NCBI GenBank assembly: GCA_018896525.1
Contig: JAHIMR010000071.1
Span: 1 to 50,065 of the forward strand
DNA from: Actinomycetota bacterium
Lineage (GTDB): Bacteria > Actinomycetota > Geothermincolia > Fen-727 > Anoxymicrobiaceae
Length of the DNA stretch: 50,065 nt
Reading direction: 5' to 3'
The first letter of the stretch is position 1. Each line of letters starts with the position of its first letter. A program made the position numbers and the translations under genes. This document shows, piece by piece, positions 1 to 9,184 of this stretch. The notes under the pieces were generated by a model. That model ran no database searches. It worked only from the letters and a program-made list of their open reading frames with translations, and had not been told where the DNA came from.

Positions 1-868
1 ACGTTGTCCAAGGTGTCGGCCACGTTCACGCTCTGACGGGTGTTGGGGTCGAGCTCAAGTGACGGGCCTTCTATCGCCCCTGAGGGTGTCATGTAGGTGA
101 GGGTTACGTCGGCGGTGCTTTCCCCGGGGTTTTGCACCAGGACCCAGGTCTCGAAGTTACCCTCTTCGCTTATCCCGGTACACCCTTCCGCCAGGAACCA
201 TGTCTTGGCCGCCGCGCTGACCCCGATGGAGTCGTGCGCCGCCTGCCGGTACACCCCGGGGGTGTTCCAGTACATCGACCTCTCGGCGATGACCGGCTGG
301 TTGGAGGTCACCTTGGTGGATACGCTCCAGACGTTGTCCAAGGTGTCGGCCACGTTCACGCTCTGACGGGTGTTGGGGTCGAGCTCAAGTGACGGGCCTT
401 CTATCGCCCCTGAGGGTGTCATGTAGGTGAGGGTTACGTCGGCGGTGCTCCCTCCCGGGTTCTGCACCAGGACCCAGGTCTCGAAGTTGCCCTCTTCGCT
501 TATCCCGGTACACCCTTCCGCCAGGAACCATGTCTTGGCCGCCGCGCTGACCCCGATGGAGTCGTGCGCCGCCTGCCGGTACACCTCGGGGGTGTTCCAG
601 TACATCGACCTCTCGGCGATGACCGGCTGGTTGGAGGTCACCTTGGTGGATACGCTCCAGACGTTGTCTAAGGTGTCGGCCACGTTCACGCTCTGACGGG
701 TGTTGGGGTCGAGCTCGGGGACCGGGCCGTCCACGGGCTCCTCCCCGGTCATGTAAGTTATCTCCACGTCGGCTGATTGATCTCCCGGGTTCTGCACCAG
801 GACCCAGGTCTCGAAGTTGCCCTCTTCGCTTATCCCGGTGGAACCCTCAGCCAGGTACCAATTGTACA
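1..868 (-). repeat. 330-bp in-frame tandem repeat within the surface protein
   Basis: The same sequence recurs with an exact period of 330 bp: the string beginning acgttgtc(c/t)aaggtgtc occurs at 1, 331 and 661, and the string ctcgaagtt(a/g)ccctcttc at 151, 481 and 811. The two leftmost full copies differ at only a few bases. The copy furthest right (541-868, the most N-terminal) has diverged at its start. The period equals 110 codons, so copy number can change without a frameshift. More copies may lie beyond the left edge. Confidence 0.95.
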
Positions 869-2147
869 GTGTGGGCTCGGGGGAAGTGATAGTGAAATCG
901 ACCGCGTTGGAGCGACCCTCCGGCGTTGTCACCGTCACGCCACCGGATTGCGCTCCCTCGGGGACGTAGACCTCGATCCTGTCGTCAGACCAGGAGGCGC
1001 AATCGGTCGTGTCGATCCCCGCGAACGACACATGGGAGCCCGCTCTGGATCCCAGGTTGACGCCGGACAGCGTTACCAGGTCCCCGGTGCTTCCCGAGTC
1101 CGGGTCTATGCCGGTGAGGAACGGGGAGATACTGCGGTATATCTTGCCGTCATCAGTTCCCACGAAGACGGCGCCCAACTGGCCGCCTGATGCCGATACG
1201 CTCCGGTAGGTCTTGGAGGGCAGGTCGCCGCTGATGTCGGACCAACTGGTCCCGCAGTCGTAGCTGGCAAATATCCCGCTGTCGGTGGCGGCGTAGGCGA
1301 TATACGGGGAGAGGCCGCTTACCGCGAGGGAGAAGACCCGGGTTCCCGGGGGAAAACCGGTGGCGGACGCGGTCCAGCTCAAGCCGCCGTCGTTGGACCG
1401 GTATAGAGCGTCGACCGCGAGGGTATCGGTTGCGGCGAGGACCGGCCCGCCGTAGGGGAATACGGATATCGAGGTCACGTGCACCGCGTTGGGGAAAACG
1501 CCGCATACGACCCAGTTCTGCCCCCCGTCGTCGCTCCTGAAGACCGGTGCCGTCAGAGGCGCCTGCTCCGCGGCGTAGAAGACGTCGGCGGTGTCGGGAT
1601 CTCCCGCCACCGCCTCCGAGTTCACAAGGGGGCTGGCCACAGAGATCCAGCTCGAGGCCCTGTCATTGGAGTACCAGGTGGCCGCAAGGCTGGTGGTGGC
1701 GACCAGGCTATCCGGGTCCGATCCGGTATCAAAGCTGAACCCCGGTGAGGCGAACGTCGAGGTCAGCGACCACGACCCGCCACCGTTACTGCTCCTGTAG
1801 GTGTCAACGTTGGAGTCCAGCGCGAAGAACTCGCCCGGAATCGACTTGCTTTCCGCCAGCGCCAGGAACGGGGTCCCGGACGTGGAGGGCGTTGGGGTCC
1901 ATGTCGTGCCGCCGTTCTGGCTGGAGTACAGGTTGTTGGATACGGATACGACGGCAGTGACGCGCTCGGTGGTTCCCGCCTGTACCTGGATATCGATGAT
2001 GCCACCCGCCACGCCGGGGATGCTTCTCTCCACCCAGTGCGCCTGTTCATAAGCGGCCTGCCCGACAGGCGTGACCGTGGCGCAGGCGGCAACCAGGATG
2101 GCTAAAGCCATCAGAACGGTGACGGCTCGATGTCCCGTTGATTTCAT
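1..2147 (-). CDS. Secreted BNR/Asp-box beta-propeller protein with IPT/TIG domain and 110-aa tandem repeats (C-terminus off window)
   Basis: Reads without a stop from an ATG at 2147 to the left edge (at least 715 residues), so the C-terminus is missing. A GGAG site lies about 9 nt upstream of the start. The N-terminus is hydrophobic (roughly residues 8-22) and contains VAAC at 19-22, so it is exported, possibly as a lipoprotein. Residues 30-340 hold at least five Asp-box-like motifs (SSQNGGTTWT, SDDGGQNW, SNDGGLSW and others), typical of sialidase/sortilin-type propellers. About 346-420 is an IPT/TIG-like immunoglobulin fold (DSGSTGDLVTLSGVNLG). From about residue 427 onward come near-identical 110-residue modules of the form W(Y/F)LAEG...NPG...TYM...ERSMYWN. 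The same module type ends the DUF4091 protein at 13976-16057. Seen: motifs and repeats. Inferred: surface display or adhesion; no enzymatic role is evident. Confidence 0.8.
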   Translation of the reverse strand, partial: MKSTGHRAVTVLMALAILVAACATVTPVGQAAYEQAHWVERSIPGVAGGIIDIQVQAGTTERVTAVVSVSNNLYSSQNGGTTWTPTPSTSGTPFLALAESKSIPGEFFALDSNVDTYRSSNGGGSWSLTSTFASPGFSFDTGSDPDSLVATTSLAATWYSNDRASSWISVASPLVNSEAVAGDPDTADVFYAAEQAPLTAPVFRSDDGGQNWVVCGVFPNAVHVTSISVFPYGGPVLAATDTLAVDALYRSNDGGLSWTASATGFPPGTRVFSLAVSGLSPYIAYAATDSGIFASYDCGTSWSDISGDLPSKTYRSVSASGGQLGAVFVGTDDGKIYRSISPFLTGIDPDSGSTGDLVTLSGVNLGSRAGSHVSFAGIDTTDCASWSDDRIEVYVPEGAQSGGVTVTTPEGRSNAVDFTITSPEPTLYNWYLAEGSTGISEEGNFETWVLVQNPGDQSADVEITYMTGEEPVDGPVPELDPNTRQSVNVADTLDNVWSVSTKVTSNQPVIAERSMYWNTPEVYRQAAHDSIGVSAAAKTWFLAEGCTGISEEGNFETWVLVQNPGGSTADVTLTYMTPSGAIEGPSLELDPNTRQSVNVADTLDNVWSVSTKVTSNQPVIAERSMYWNTPGVYRQAAHDSIGVSAAAKTWFLAEGCTGISEEGNFETWVLVQNPGESTADVTLTYMTPSGAIEGPSLELDPNTRQSVNVADTLDN

Positions 2148-2162
2148 CTGGTCGGGCTCCAA

Positions 2163-3344
2163 TCAGAATATATGCTCGTAGCTGTAATCCGTGACCACCC
2201 ACTGCCCGCCCCGCTTCTCGGCGGTAAGGAAGAAATATGTTATCTGTCCGGCGCGATCGGGGTCGGTGTGAGCCGTGACCATTCCCTCGAGCTTCCCTGT
2301 CGCACCGGTGCGCTCGTTGTTCATGGAGAACTCCACCCACCATACGTCCTCGCAGTTCCCCCTCTCCGCGTAGGCGTAGTCGAACATCACCTTCCTTGCT
2401 GCCGCGATGTCCTGCTGCCGGGCCGCCTCGTCGGCGACCGCCGCCCTGCGGACGTTGCACTCGTTAATCACCGCCTCCGCGCCGGCGAAGGCGTCGCTTG
2501 CCTCCTTCTCGGTTGTGGCCGACTCCAGGTCGCTCTCGATCGTATCCAGCAGTTGCGTCAGGTCGGCCGTTTCGATCCCCTCCGCGGCGGCCTGTGACAC
2601 CGCGCTACGGGCCTCCTCGATCTTCCCGGACGCGGCCTCCTTCACGTTCTCGAGTTTCAGTTCCTCCCCTTCGCCTTCCTCGACGTAGAACTCGAGCGAC
2701 TTTCTATCGGTTACCTTCTTGTCACCCCGGGAGATGTCGAGGTCGGCGGTGGCCTTGAAAGTCTCGCCCTCGCTCAACGTCATGTAGAAATCGTACTCAT
2801 ACTCCTGCAAGTCGTTGCTGGATCTTGGCTTGAATGAGTCATTCAACGTCTCCTCGCCATTGCCGTCCACGACGATTACCTCGAGGGAAGCTTCTCCGTC
2901 CTCCTTGAAATGGGATCGATAGGTTACTTTTAAGACGAGGTCAACATCCAGTGGCACATCTTTCAGGTCAAGGGTCTCGCCGTCGGCGCGTACGAGTTCG
3001 ACGCTCTCGATCTCGGCAATGAGCTTATTGCTCTCAATAACCCTCCAGTAGACAAACCCGGCGGCCGCGCCTACAACTGCCAGCAGCGCTACCACCACGC
3101 AGATGATGATTATGGTCGACTTCTTCATTCCGCCCCCGGTCGCCGCCGGGGCGGGCGCGGGTGCCACCGCCGGTGGGATGGGAGGCTGGGCGAATGCCCG
3201 GGTGGGCTCAGGGGTAGTGGAAGGAGGCTTTCCAGGGGGAGGCACCCGGTCCATCGGGATGGTCGGGTCGCCGAGGGGCGCGCCGCAGTTGGTGCAGAAC
3301 TTCATCGCCCCGGCGTTGTCAGAGCCACATCTTGAGCACTTCAT
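2163..3344 (-). CDS. Zinc-ribbon, single-pass membrane protein with large extracytoplasmic region
   Basis: This 393-residue protein begins with a zinc ribbon (CSRC at 3-6, CTNC at 17-20), followed by a proline-rich linker to about residue 72. One transmembrane helix at about 74-97 follows a KK stop. The remainder (100-393) is predicted outside the membrane: a beta-rich segment to about 230, an Ala/Glu-rich helical stretch (about 230-315), and a C-terminal domain with paired aromatics that resembles a small export-domain fold. It lies 15 nt upstream of the beta-propeller gene on the same strand and is probably co-transcribed with it. Family-level identity is not recognised beyond the common zinc-ribbon plus membrane-anchor layout. 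A structural or stress-sensing role would be guesswork. Confidence 0.8.
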   Translation of the reverse strand: MKCSRCGSDNAGAMKFCTNCGAPLGDPTIPMDRVPPPGKPPSTTPEPTRAFAQPPIPPAVAPAPAPAATGGGMKKSTIIIICVVVALLAVVGAAAGFVYWRVIESNKLIAEIESVELVRADGETLDLKDVPLDVDLVLKVTYRSHFKEDGEASLEVIVVDGNGEETLNDSFKPRSSNDLQEYEYDFYMTLSEGETFKATADLDISRGDKKVTDRKSLEFYVEEGEGEELKLENVKEAASGKIEEARSAVSQAAAEGIETADLTQLLDTIESDLESATTEKEASDAFAGAEAVINECNVRRAAVADEAARQQDIAAARKVMFDYAYAERGNCEDVWWVEFSMNNERTGATGKLEGMVTAHTDPDRAGQITYFFLTAEKRGGQWVVTDYSYEHIF

Positions 3345-3423
3345 ATGGTTACCTCAAAGCAAGATTACCGTTATTCTCTTTCGAGAGCATAATACAGCAT
3401 GGCCGGTGGCAAATCACGACCGG

Positions 3424-4161
3424 TCAGTGGGTCTTTCTGGCCCTTGCCACCGCCTCGCGGTGAGCACGCCACTCCAGGGTGTCATCGAGCGGCTTCAGGG
3501 AACTTCTCTCGCCGCGGCGCGCGAGCCCCCTCTCGATGAGGAAGTCCGCCAGGCCCGGGTTCTTGGGGAGCAGTGACCCATGCAGGTACGTCCCGACCGC
3601 GCCAAGGTGGACCGCCCCCTCGGTCCTGTCCTCCCCGTTGTTGCCCGACCCCACGGTGACCATTCCAAGCGGGGCGGATTCCTTCCCCAGGTACGTCTTT
3701 CCGGAGTGGTTCTCGAAGCCGACTACCGTGCCGAACCTTCCGCCCAGGGCGGACTTCGCGACCACGTTGCCGATCATGCGGTTTTCGCCCGCGACCGTGT
3801 AGGCGTCGAAGACGTTGATACCGGGAAGTTTTTCACCATCGAACGGGCGGTAGTACTTCCCGAACAACTGGTATCCACCGCAGATGACGAGCGCCGCGGC
3901 CCCGCGTTCTATCTCACGCCTGATGGCGTCGCCCTTGTTCTCCAGCAGGTCATGGCAGACAAGTACCTGCTCGCGGTCCTGGCCACCTCCCATGAAGAAG
4001 ATATCGTACCTGTCGGGCTTCACTTTCTCCGAGAGGCCAAGCCCCTCCACGTCCACCGGGATGCCACGCCAGCGGCAGCGCCGGACGAGGGCCGTAACGT
4101 TCCCCCGGTCCCCGTAGATGTTCATCATTTCAGGATACAGGTAGCAGATCCTGATGTCCAT
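3424..4161 (-). CDS. gatD: Lipid II isoglutaminyl synthase, glutaminase subunit GatD
   Basis: A 245-residue class I glutamine amidotransferase of the CobB/CobQ type. It supplies ammonia to MurT for amidating the alpha-carboxyl of D-Glu in the peptidoglycan stem of lipid II, on the cytoplasmic face. The nucleophile motif is LVICGGYQL with the Cys at residue 94, which I recall as the GatD position in Staphylococcus. The N-terminus IRICYLYPEMMNIYGDRGN is typical of the family, and the late His is in the GTYLHGSLL segment. The ATG directly abuts the murT stop codon (TGA ATG, no gap), so the two are translationally coupled. Length is normal. Confidence 0.93.
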   Translation of the reverse strand: MDIRICYLYPEMMNIYGDRGNVTALVRRCRWRGIPVDVEGLGLSEKVKPDRYDIFFMGGGQDREQVLVCHDLLENKGDAIRREIERGAAALVICGGYQLFGKYYRPFDGEKLPGINVFDAYTVAGENRMIGNVVAKSALGGRFGTVVGFENHSGKTYLGKESAPLGMVTVGSGNNGEDRTEGAVHLGAVGTYLHGSLLPKNPGLADFLIERGLARRGERSSLKPLDDTLEWRAHREAVARARKTH

Positions 4162-5550
4162 TCAACCCTCCCAGAAAGGGGTCACCAGTCCCCTTTCGGT
4201 CAGTATCTTTCTAAGCTCGAGCATTGCGGTGTAAGTGGGTATCACGAAAAGGGTGTCCCCCGGCTCCACCGCCTCCAGGCCGATATCCAGCGCTCTTTCC
4301 AGATCGGGCTCGGTCACCAGGGACCCCTGTCCGAGCTCGGCGTACTTGACCCTGAGGGCCATGTCCCAAGCCCTAATGCCCGAGCACACCACCTCCCGCA
4401 GTTGCCCCGAGAGCATCTCGAGGTCTACGTCCCAGATCCAGGACACGTCCCGGCCGTCGGCGATGTTGTCGTTCAGCGCAAGGAGTATGTTCTTCCACAC
4501 CCGCTCTCCCGCCAGCGTTCGCAGGACCTCGCCCATGCCCGCGGGGTTCTTGGCGAGTATCATCAAGAGGTCGCGGTCGCCTACCCGCACCTTCTCCACG
4601 CGGCCGAACGCAGCAGTGAACTTCTCAACCGCGTGCCCGATGATCTCCACGTCGATCTCCAGGGCGGTTCCCACGGCAAACGCGGCGAGGACATTGTAGA
4701 CGTTGTAGAGCCCGGGGAGGGGGATGAACAGGCTGATGCTTCCACCGGGGTGGGAGATGGTGCAGCGTGTTCCCTCCAACCCCATGACCCCGAGTTCGGT
4801 TGCCGCGACCTGCGCTTCAGGCCGCGCCAGGCCGCACTTTGTGCAGCTATACCGCCCGAGGTGCCCGAACAGGTGATACTCGTAGGATAGTGGGGAACCG
4901 CACTCGGAGCAGTGCTTGCTGTCGGCGGCGTGCTGCATCAAGCGCGAGGAGCAGGAATCGGTGTCTATCCCGTAGTAGACGACCGCCTGGTCCAGGCCGC
5001 GCCCCACCGACGCGACCAGGGGGTCGTCCGCGTTGAGGGCCACCGTGGCATCCCGTTCCAGCGTGCTGATCGCCTCTTTCATCCGGGAGGCCAGCGTGTC
5101 CAGCTCACCGTAGCGGTCGAGTTGGTCGCGGAACAGGTTGTTGATGAGCACCAGGCGCGGGGAGGTGTCGGCCACCGCGTCCGGAAGCGCCGCCTCATCG
5201 ACCTCGAAGAGCCCGATGCGTCCCGTCAACGTGCCCGCGAGGTCGGAGTCCCTTATCAGCGCCGAAGCCAGACCGGCCATCAGGTTGGCGCCGGTGCGGT
5301 TGTGTACCGGTGTGATTCCCGCGCCCTCCAGGATCGAGGCAAGCAGGGTCGTGGTGGTGGTCTTCCCGTTGGTGCCGGTGATGAGCACGCAGCCCAGGGG
5401 CAGCCCGTCTACCATTGACCGCACGAACGCAGGGTCGATCTTGCGGGCTACACGGCCGGGCAGCGTGGACCCTCCCCCGAACCTGAGGATGCGGCTCGCG
5501 GATCCCAGTGCCTTTCCGATGAGCAGGGCCGATCTCCCTTTAGTACCCAT
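4162..5550 (-). CDS. murT: Lipid II isoglutaminyl synthase, Mur ligase subunit MurT
   Basis: A 462-residue Mur-ligase-family protein. It activates the D-Glu carboxylate of lipid II with ATP, and GatD delivers ammonia to it. The ATP-binding loop GTNGKTTTT lies near residue 59. The central domain carries a four-Cys zinc ribbon (CSEC then CTKC, about residues 214-238), a MurT hallmark absent from MurC-F. The C-terminal Mur ligase domain follows and includes the DUF1727-type region. Adjacency to gatD confirms the assignment. The presence of murT-gatD favours a Gram-positive-type cell wall with amidated peptidoglycan. Confidence 0.93.
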   Translation of the reverse strand: MGTKGRSALLIGKALGSASRILRFGGGSTLPGRVARKIDPAFVRSMVDGLPLGCVLITGTNGKTTTTTLLASILEGAGITPVHNRTGANLMAGLASALIRDSDLAGTLTGRIGLFEVDEAALPDAVADTSPRLVLINNLFRDQLDRYGELDTLASRMKEAISTLERDATVALNADDPLVASVGRGLDQAVVYYGIDTDSCSSRLMQHAADSKHCSECGSPLSYEYHLFGHLGRYSCTKCGLARPEAQVAATELGVMGLEGTRCTISHPGGSISLFIPLPGLYNVYNVLAAFAVGTALEIDVEIIGHAVEKFTAAFGRVEKVRVGDRDLLMILAKNPAGMGEVLRTLAGERVWKNILLALNDNIADGRDVSWIWDVDLEMLSGQLREVVCSGIRAWDMALRVKYAELGQGSLVTEPDLERALDIGLEAVEPGDTLFVIPTYTAMLELRKILTERGLVTPFWEG

Positions 5551-5586
5551 GACCCCAGTGTATCAAAAGAAGGTCAAGCAAACCCG

Positions 5587-5828
5587 CCAACCAAGCGGGG
5601 TCTGGCCCAAGCTGTTGTGTGGCCACCGGGTGGGGTCAGTGCCTTATAGCGGTGGTTAACGATTATGCGTACGGATACAAGGCCTGAACCCTCCCTCGTA
5701 CACAATCGTCGGTCAGACAAAGCCGCTATACCCGGGCTGTTGCTGTTGCAACCCTCACCCAAGCCGACGTCTGTCATGCAACAGCCCCGGGGCGTGCAAA
5801 ACGCAACAATGGTGCCAGGCACCACTGG
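5587..5828. repeat. Cluster of short dispersed palindromic repeats in the murT / 5921 intergenic region
   Basis: The 370-bp gap 5551-5920 contains no convincing gene. It holds three repeat types seen elsewhere in the window. (a) 5587-5614, containing cggggtctggcccaagct, recurs at 26213-26240. (b) 5731-5792 has arms cccgggctgttgc and gcaacagccccgg around about 35 nt and recurs at 16125-16184 (inverted) and 26428-26489. (c) A hairpin ggtgccaggcacc at 5811-5823 is related to those at 13892, 16090 and 36323. These look like REP-type elements, and some may act as terminators. Confidence 0.65.
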
Positions 5829-5888
5829 TGCAAAATCCTCGTTATGCAACAGTCCGGGGCCCTCCAAACAAACGACGGTTACACAGGA

Positions 5889-5894
5889 TATAAT
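5889..5894 (+). promoter_or_regulatory. Candidate -10 box for the 5921 gene
   Basis: A perfect TATAAT lies 26 nt upstream of the ATG at 5921 and next to the end of the repeat cluster. No good -35 hexamer is seen 16-18 nt upstream, so this is a motif call only. Confidence 0.4.
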
Positions 5895-5920
5895 CAAGTC
5901 CACTGTGATACGGAGAAACG

Positions 5921-6262
5921 ATGGACAGCATGGAACCGCCTGAGAAAAAATGCGTTTTCTGTGGGGCTGCTCTCGATGGGGTCGCCGCGGATGAGAGCGG
6001 GGAGCACCGGTGCCGGCGATGCGGGACCACCGGCCGCTTCGAGGGGGAAAACCTCGTTGCCATGTTCATCCCCCGGTACGCCGCGCGGCTGATGGAGTTG
6101 GAGGCGCTGGAGCGGGAGATCAGCGGCGAGATAGACCTGGAGGGAATGAAAGGCCAGTACAGGGACATGGGTTTTATCAGAAAGAAGCATCTCGAGCGAC
6201 AGAGGGTGCTTTCCGAGTACGCTTTCCTTTCCCATTTCCGGCCCTTCACGGAGAAGTGGTGA
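5921..6262 (+). CDS. Small zinc-ribbon protein with helical C-terminus
   Basis: A 113-residue protein with an N-terminal ribbon of paired cysteines (CVFC at 11-14 and CRRC at about 31-34). A charged, helix-forming region follows (about 50-95: ARLMELEALEREISGEID and onward). The start ATG has GGAGAAACG just upstream. It precedes the CoA cluster by 150 nt on the same strand, but there is no direct sign of a shared function. The family is not recognised. The layout suggests a nucleic-acid- or protein-binding accessory factor. Confidence 0.7.
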   Translation: MDSMEPPEKKCVFCGAALDGVAADESGEHRCRRCGTTGRFEGENLVAMFIPRYAARLMELEALEREISGEIDLEGMKGQYRDMGFIRKKHLERQRVLSEYAFLSHFRPFTEKW

Positions 6263-6412
6263 AGGCCGGAAACCTGATGGTTGTTGACCTGCAAACCGTA
6301 ATACTTTATATTCTCGGCTGGATGGTCAAACTATTGAGCAAATCGAGAGGTCGCAGGGGAAGTCCGCCGGTACGGGCGGGCGGGAAAGTGAAGGCGAGGA
6401 GGGCGTTGAGAC

Positions 6413-7942
6413 ATGGGCAATTTCTACCTCTTGAGCGCGGAGGAGCAAAAGGAGGCGTCGTTTCGCAGGCTGGCGAAGTATATTCAGGACGTTATCTACC
6501 CTTACCACCCGTACTACCGGAAGCTTTTCGATGAAAAGGGCATAGATCCCTACAAGATACGGACTCCCGAGGACCTGCTGCGCGTTCCGCTGACCTACAA
6601 GGCGGATTACCGTGAGGACCCTATCTCGTTCATACTGCAGCCGACGTTTCCCGGGCAGGAAGCCCGCTACGATACCGCGCGGATTGGGAGCAAGTTCGTG
6701 GCCAAGTACTTCCTGCAGAGCGTGTTCAACTACCCGCGCGATTACGCGGCACAGTACCGCGTCAACTTCAAGGAGTCGTTCAAGTACCGGAAGATCGGGC
6801 GCCGCGTTGCCCTGGAGTGGATGCCCATTCACTTTCACGCCTCGGCTGGCTCGACCGGTGACCCCACCCCCGCGACGTACACCTACCGCGACCTCCACCT
6901 GAACGTGAAGGAGGTCGCCTCGGCGATCTACTGCGGCAGGAACGTGAAGTGGAACCTGCGGGGCTTGAACCTTTTCCCCGGCGCGCCCCACCTGGCGTTC
7001 TTCCAGGTCATAATGGGTAAGTGGCTGGGGGGCTGCAGCGGGTTCGACACGTTTGGTGGCTCGGTCATACCGACCGACAGGCAGATACAACTGTTCGTCG
7101 AAGGCAAGTTCGATTCTGTCATCGCCATCCCTTCGTACCTGGTGTACTGGCTTCGCAAGGCGGTGGAGATGGTCAAGGCGGGTGAGATCGAGCCGCTGAG
7201 CACTTTGTTTATCGCTCTCACCGCCGCCGAGCCGCTTACCGACTCCCTGCGCAGGCACATCAAAGAACTGGTGCTGGCCGCAGGGGGAAGGGAAGACTTC
7301 CACCTGGTACAGGGGTACGGCATGACCGAGATGAAGATAGCCTTCTACGAGTGCACCGACGGAAGCAATATCCACCTTAACCCCAAGTACTTCTACTGGG
7401 AGGTCGTCGATCCCGAGACCGGGGAGCATGTGCCCGAGGGTGAGCCGGGGGTGCTGGTGTTCAGCCACATAGACTGGCGCGGCACCTCTTTCCTCCGTTA
7501 CCACACCGGCGACCTCATCGCCGGGGGGGTCCGCTGGGAGAGATGCGATAACTGTGGCCTGACCTACCCGATCATGTACCCGCCGATAATGCGGGCCAGG
7601 AAGGACTTCACCAAGCTCAAGGGGACCAGGGTATCCCTCATGGACCTGGTTACCAGTGTCCGTGACACCCCCGGCGTTTACCAGTTCCAGGTAACGCTGG
7701 ACAAGGAGGTGGAGGGCGACGAGTTCTCGAGAGACAAGCTCAAAGTCCGCGTGGCGATTGACGACGGTTACCAGGCGGAAAGCGTCATCTACGATGTGAA
7801 GACCAACGTGAAGAGGGTCACCGAGGTTACTCCTGACGAGATACTGGTAGAGAACGACCGGGAGAAGCTGGAGCTCGAACTGTTCGAGCGGACAGGCATC
7901 AAGGCGGATTACGTGATAGAGAACAGGCCGGTTCACCTGTAG
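6413..7942 (+). CDS. PaaK-like adenylate-forming acyl-CoA ligase
   Basis: A 509-residue member of the phenylacetate-CoA ligase branch of ANL enzymes, which make acyl-CoA from a carboxylic acid, ATP and CoA through an acyl-adenylate. The phosphate-binding loop reads SAGSTGDPTPAT (about 142-153). The adenylate motif is QGYGMTEM (about 300-307), and YHTGDL is at about 363-368. A Cys pair in WERCDNCGL may form a small metal knuckle, as in other PaaK-like proteins. It is longer than classical PaaK (about 430 residues). The next three genes encode a thiolase, a DUF35 protein and an acyl-CoA dehydrogenase, so it probably activates the acid that this pathway degrades. The substrate (aromatic, branched or fatty acid) cannot be read from the sequence. 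Confidence 0.85.
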   Translation: MGNFYLLSAEEQKEASFRRLAKYIQDVIYPYHPYYRKLFDEKGIDPYKIRTPEDLLRVPLTYKADYREDPISFILQPTFPGQEARYDTARIGSKFVAKYFLQSVFNYPRDYAAQYRVNFKESFKYRKIGRRVALEWMPIHFHASAGSTGDPTPATYTYRDLHLNVKEVASAIYCGRNVKWNLRGLNLFPGAPHLAFFQVIMGKWLGGCSGFDTFGGSVIPTDRQIQLFVEGKFDSVIAIPSYLVYWLRKAVEMVKAGEIEPLSTLFIALTAAEPLTDSLRRHIKELVLAAGGREDFHLVQGYGMTEMKIAFYECTDGSNIHLNPKYFYWEVVDPETGEHVPEGEPGVLVFSHIDWRGTSFLRYHTGDLIAGGVRWERCDNCGLTYPIMYPPIMRARKDFTKLKGTRVSLMDLVTSVRDTPGVYQFQVTLDKEVEGDEFSRDKLKVRVAIDDGYQAESVIYDVKTNVKRVTEVTPDEILVENDREKLELELFERTGIKADYVIENRPVHL

Positions 7943-7999
7943 GAACGGTTGAACACCGCTTGAGGGCGGACACCGAAGAGATGATACTGGAGGCTTGAC

Positions 8000-9178
8000 A
8001 TGAACGACAGGGTGGCGGTGGTGGGAGTAGGAAACACCCCGTTCAAGGCGCGCCACATCGATAAGACGTTCCCCCGGCTCGCCTACGAGTCGGTAAAGGC
8101 GGCGCTCGGGGACGCGGGGGCCGCGAAGGACGACATAGACAGCGTGGTCTACAGCATCTACAACGACTTCTTCGAGCACTGTGCGATGCCGGACCTGCAC
8201 GTCCACTATCAACTGGGGATGGCCCGCAAGCCCGGGGTCCGAATCACCTGCGGAGGCGCTACCGGGGGTTACGCGGTGAGGGCGGCGATTACTGAGGTGG
8301 CCAGCGGCCTGCACGACGTGGTCATGGTGGTGGGGGTGGAGAAGGTCGCCGACGTGGCCAACGTCTTCGACATGGTCAAGTCGATAACGTTCGCCGCCGA
8401 CCCGTTCTTCGAGGCTCAACTGGGGGCTTCCCCCGCCGGCTCTTACGGAGGGGCCATCCTCTGGCACATGGAGCATTACGGGACCACGGTGGAGGACATG
8501 GCCCGGGTGGTGGTCAAGAACAAGGGCAACGCGATGAACAACCCGGATGCCCAGTCCCCCATGGAGGTAACGGTCCAGGACGTGCTAAAGAGCCCGATGA
8601 TAGTCCACCCCCTGAAGATACTGGACCACTGCCTGAGCAGCGAGGGGGCGGCCACCATAATACTCGCGAACGAGAAGGCGGCGGAGAGGTTCTCGAAAGA
8701 CCCGGTATGGATAACCGGGCTGGGAGCCGCCAATGAATCGGCCCGTCAGGCGGAGCGGGACGACCCCGGGGAGTCCCTGTTTCCCGCGGTGAGGGCCTCG
8801 GCGCTTGCCGCCTACAAGATGGCAGGTGTCACCGATCCTCCTTCCGCCATACACGTCGGCGAGGTGTACGACTCGTTCTCCGGGGTGGAGATAATACTCT
8901 ACGAGGAGTTCGGCCTGTGCGGGTGGGGGGAAGGGGTGCACTTCCTGCGCGATGGGCGGGCGGACATGGGGGGCAGCAACCCCGTGAACCCTTCAGGGGG
9001 CCTGATCGGCGGGGAGCACGCCATAGGGGCCACCGGTGTGTACCAGGTGGCGGAGGTCGTCAGGCAGATAAGAGGAGAGGCCGGCGCCCGGCAGGTGCCG
9101 AACGTTACCCGGGGCATCGCCCAGAGCATGGGGGGAGCCCGGGGCGCCTACTCAGTGACTTTCGTGGTGGAGGGGTGA
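8000..9178 (+). CDS. Thiolase of the SCP-x / archaeal acetyl-CoA acetyltransferase type
   Basis: A 392-residue thiolase-fold protein, probably carrying out thiolytic cleavage or condensation of a 3-oxoacyl-CoA. The nucleophile region is RITCGGATGG (Cys about residue 83), and the NPSGGLIGGEHAIGATG segment carries the catalytic His. The usual C-terminal CxG is replaced by SMGGARG, as in the SCP-x/archaeal group, which works with a separate DUF35 protein. That partner is the next gene, 6 nt downstream. The HDxF-type motif reads VGEVYDSFSG. Likely part of a beta-oxidation-like module with the ligase and dehydrogenase. Confidence 0.88.
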   Translation: MNDRVAVVGVGNTPFKARHIDKTFPRLAYESVKAALGDAGAAKDDIDSVVYSIYNDFFEHCAMPDLHVHYQLGMARKPGVRITCGGATGGYAVRAAITEVASGLHDVVMVVGVEKVADVANVFDMVKSITFAADPFFEAQLGASPAGSYGGAILWHMEHYGTTVEDMARVVVKNKGNAMNNPDAQSPMEVTVQDVLKSPMIVHPLKILDHCLSSEGAATIILANEKAAERFSKDPVWITGLGAANESARQAERDDPGESLFPAVRASALAAYKMAGVTDPPSAIHVGEVYDSFSGVEIILYEEFGLCGWGEGVHFLRDGRADMGGSNPVNPSGGLIGGEHAIGATGVYQVAEVVRQIRGEAGARQVPNVTRGIAQSMGGARGAYSVTFVVEG

Positions 9179-9184
9179 TGCAGG

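Noticed and set aside
1-868. Regularly spaced repeats considered as a CRISPR array
   Set aside because: The period is 330 bp, nearly the whole unit is repeated without unique spacers, and it is an open reading frame with a clear protein module.
3580-4890. Long plus-strand open frame opposite gatD-murT (likewise minus 6326-8476 and minus 18558-20168)
   Set aside because: These are antisense shadows in GC-rich DNA. They are low in recognisable motifs, rich in His/Arg/Pro, and fully overlapped by confidently identified genes.
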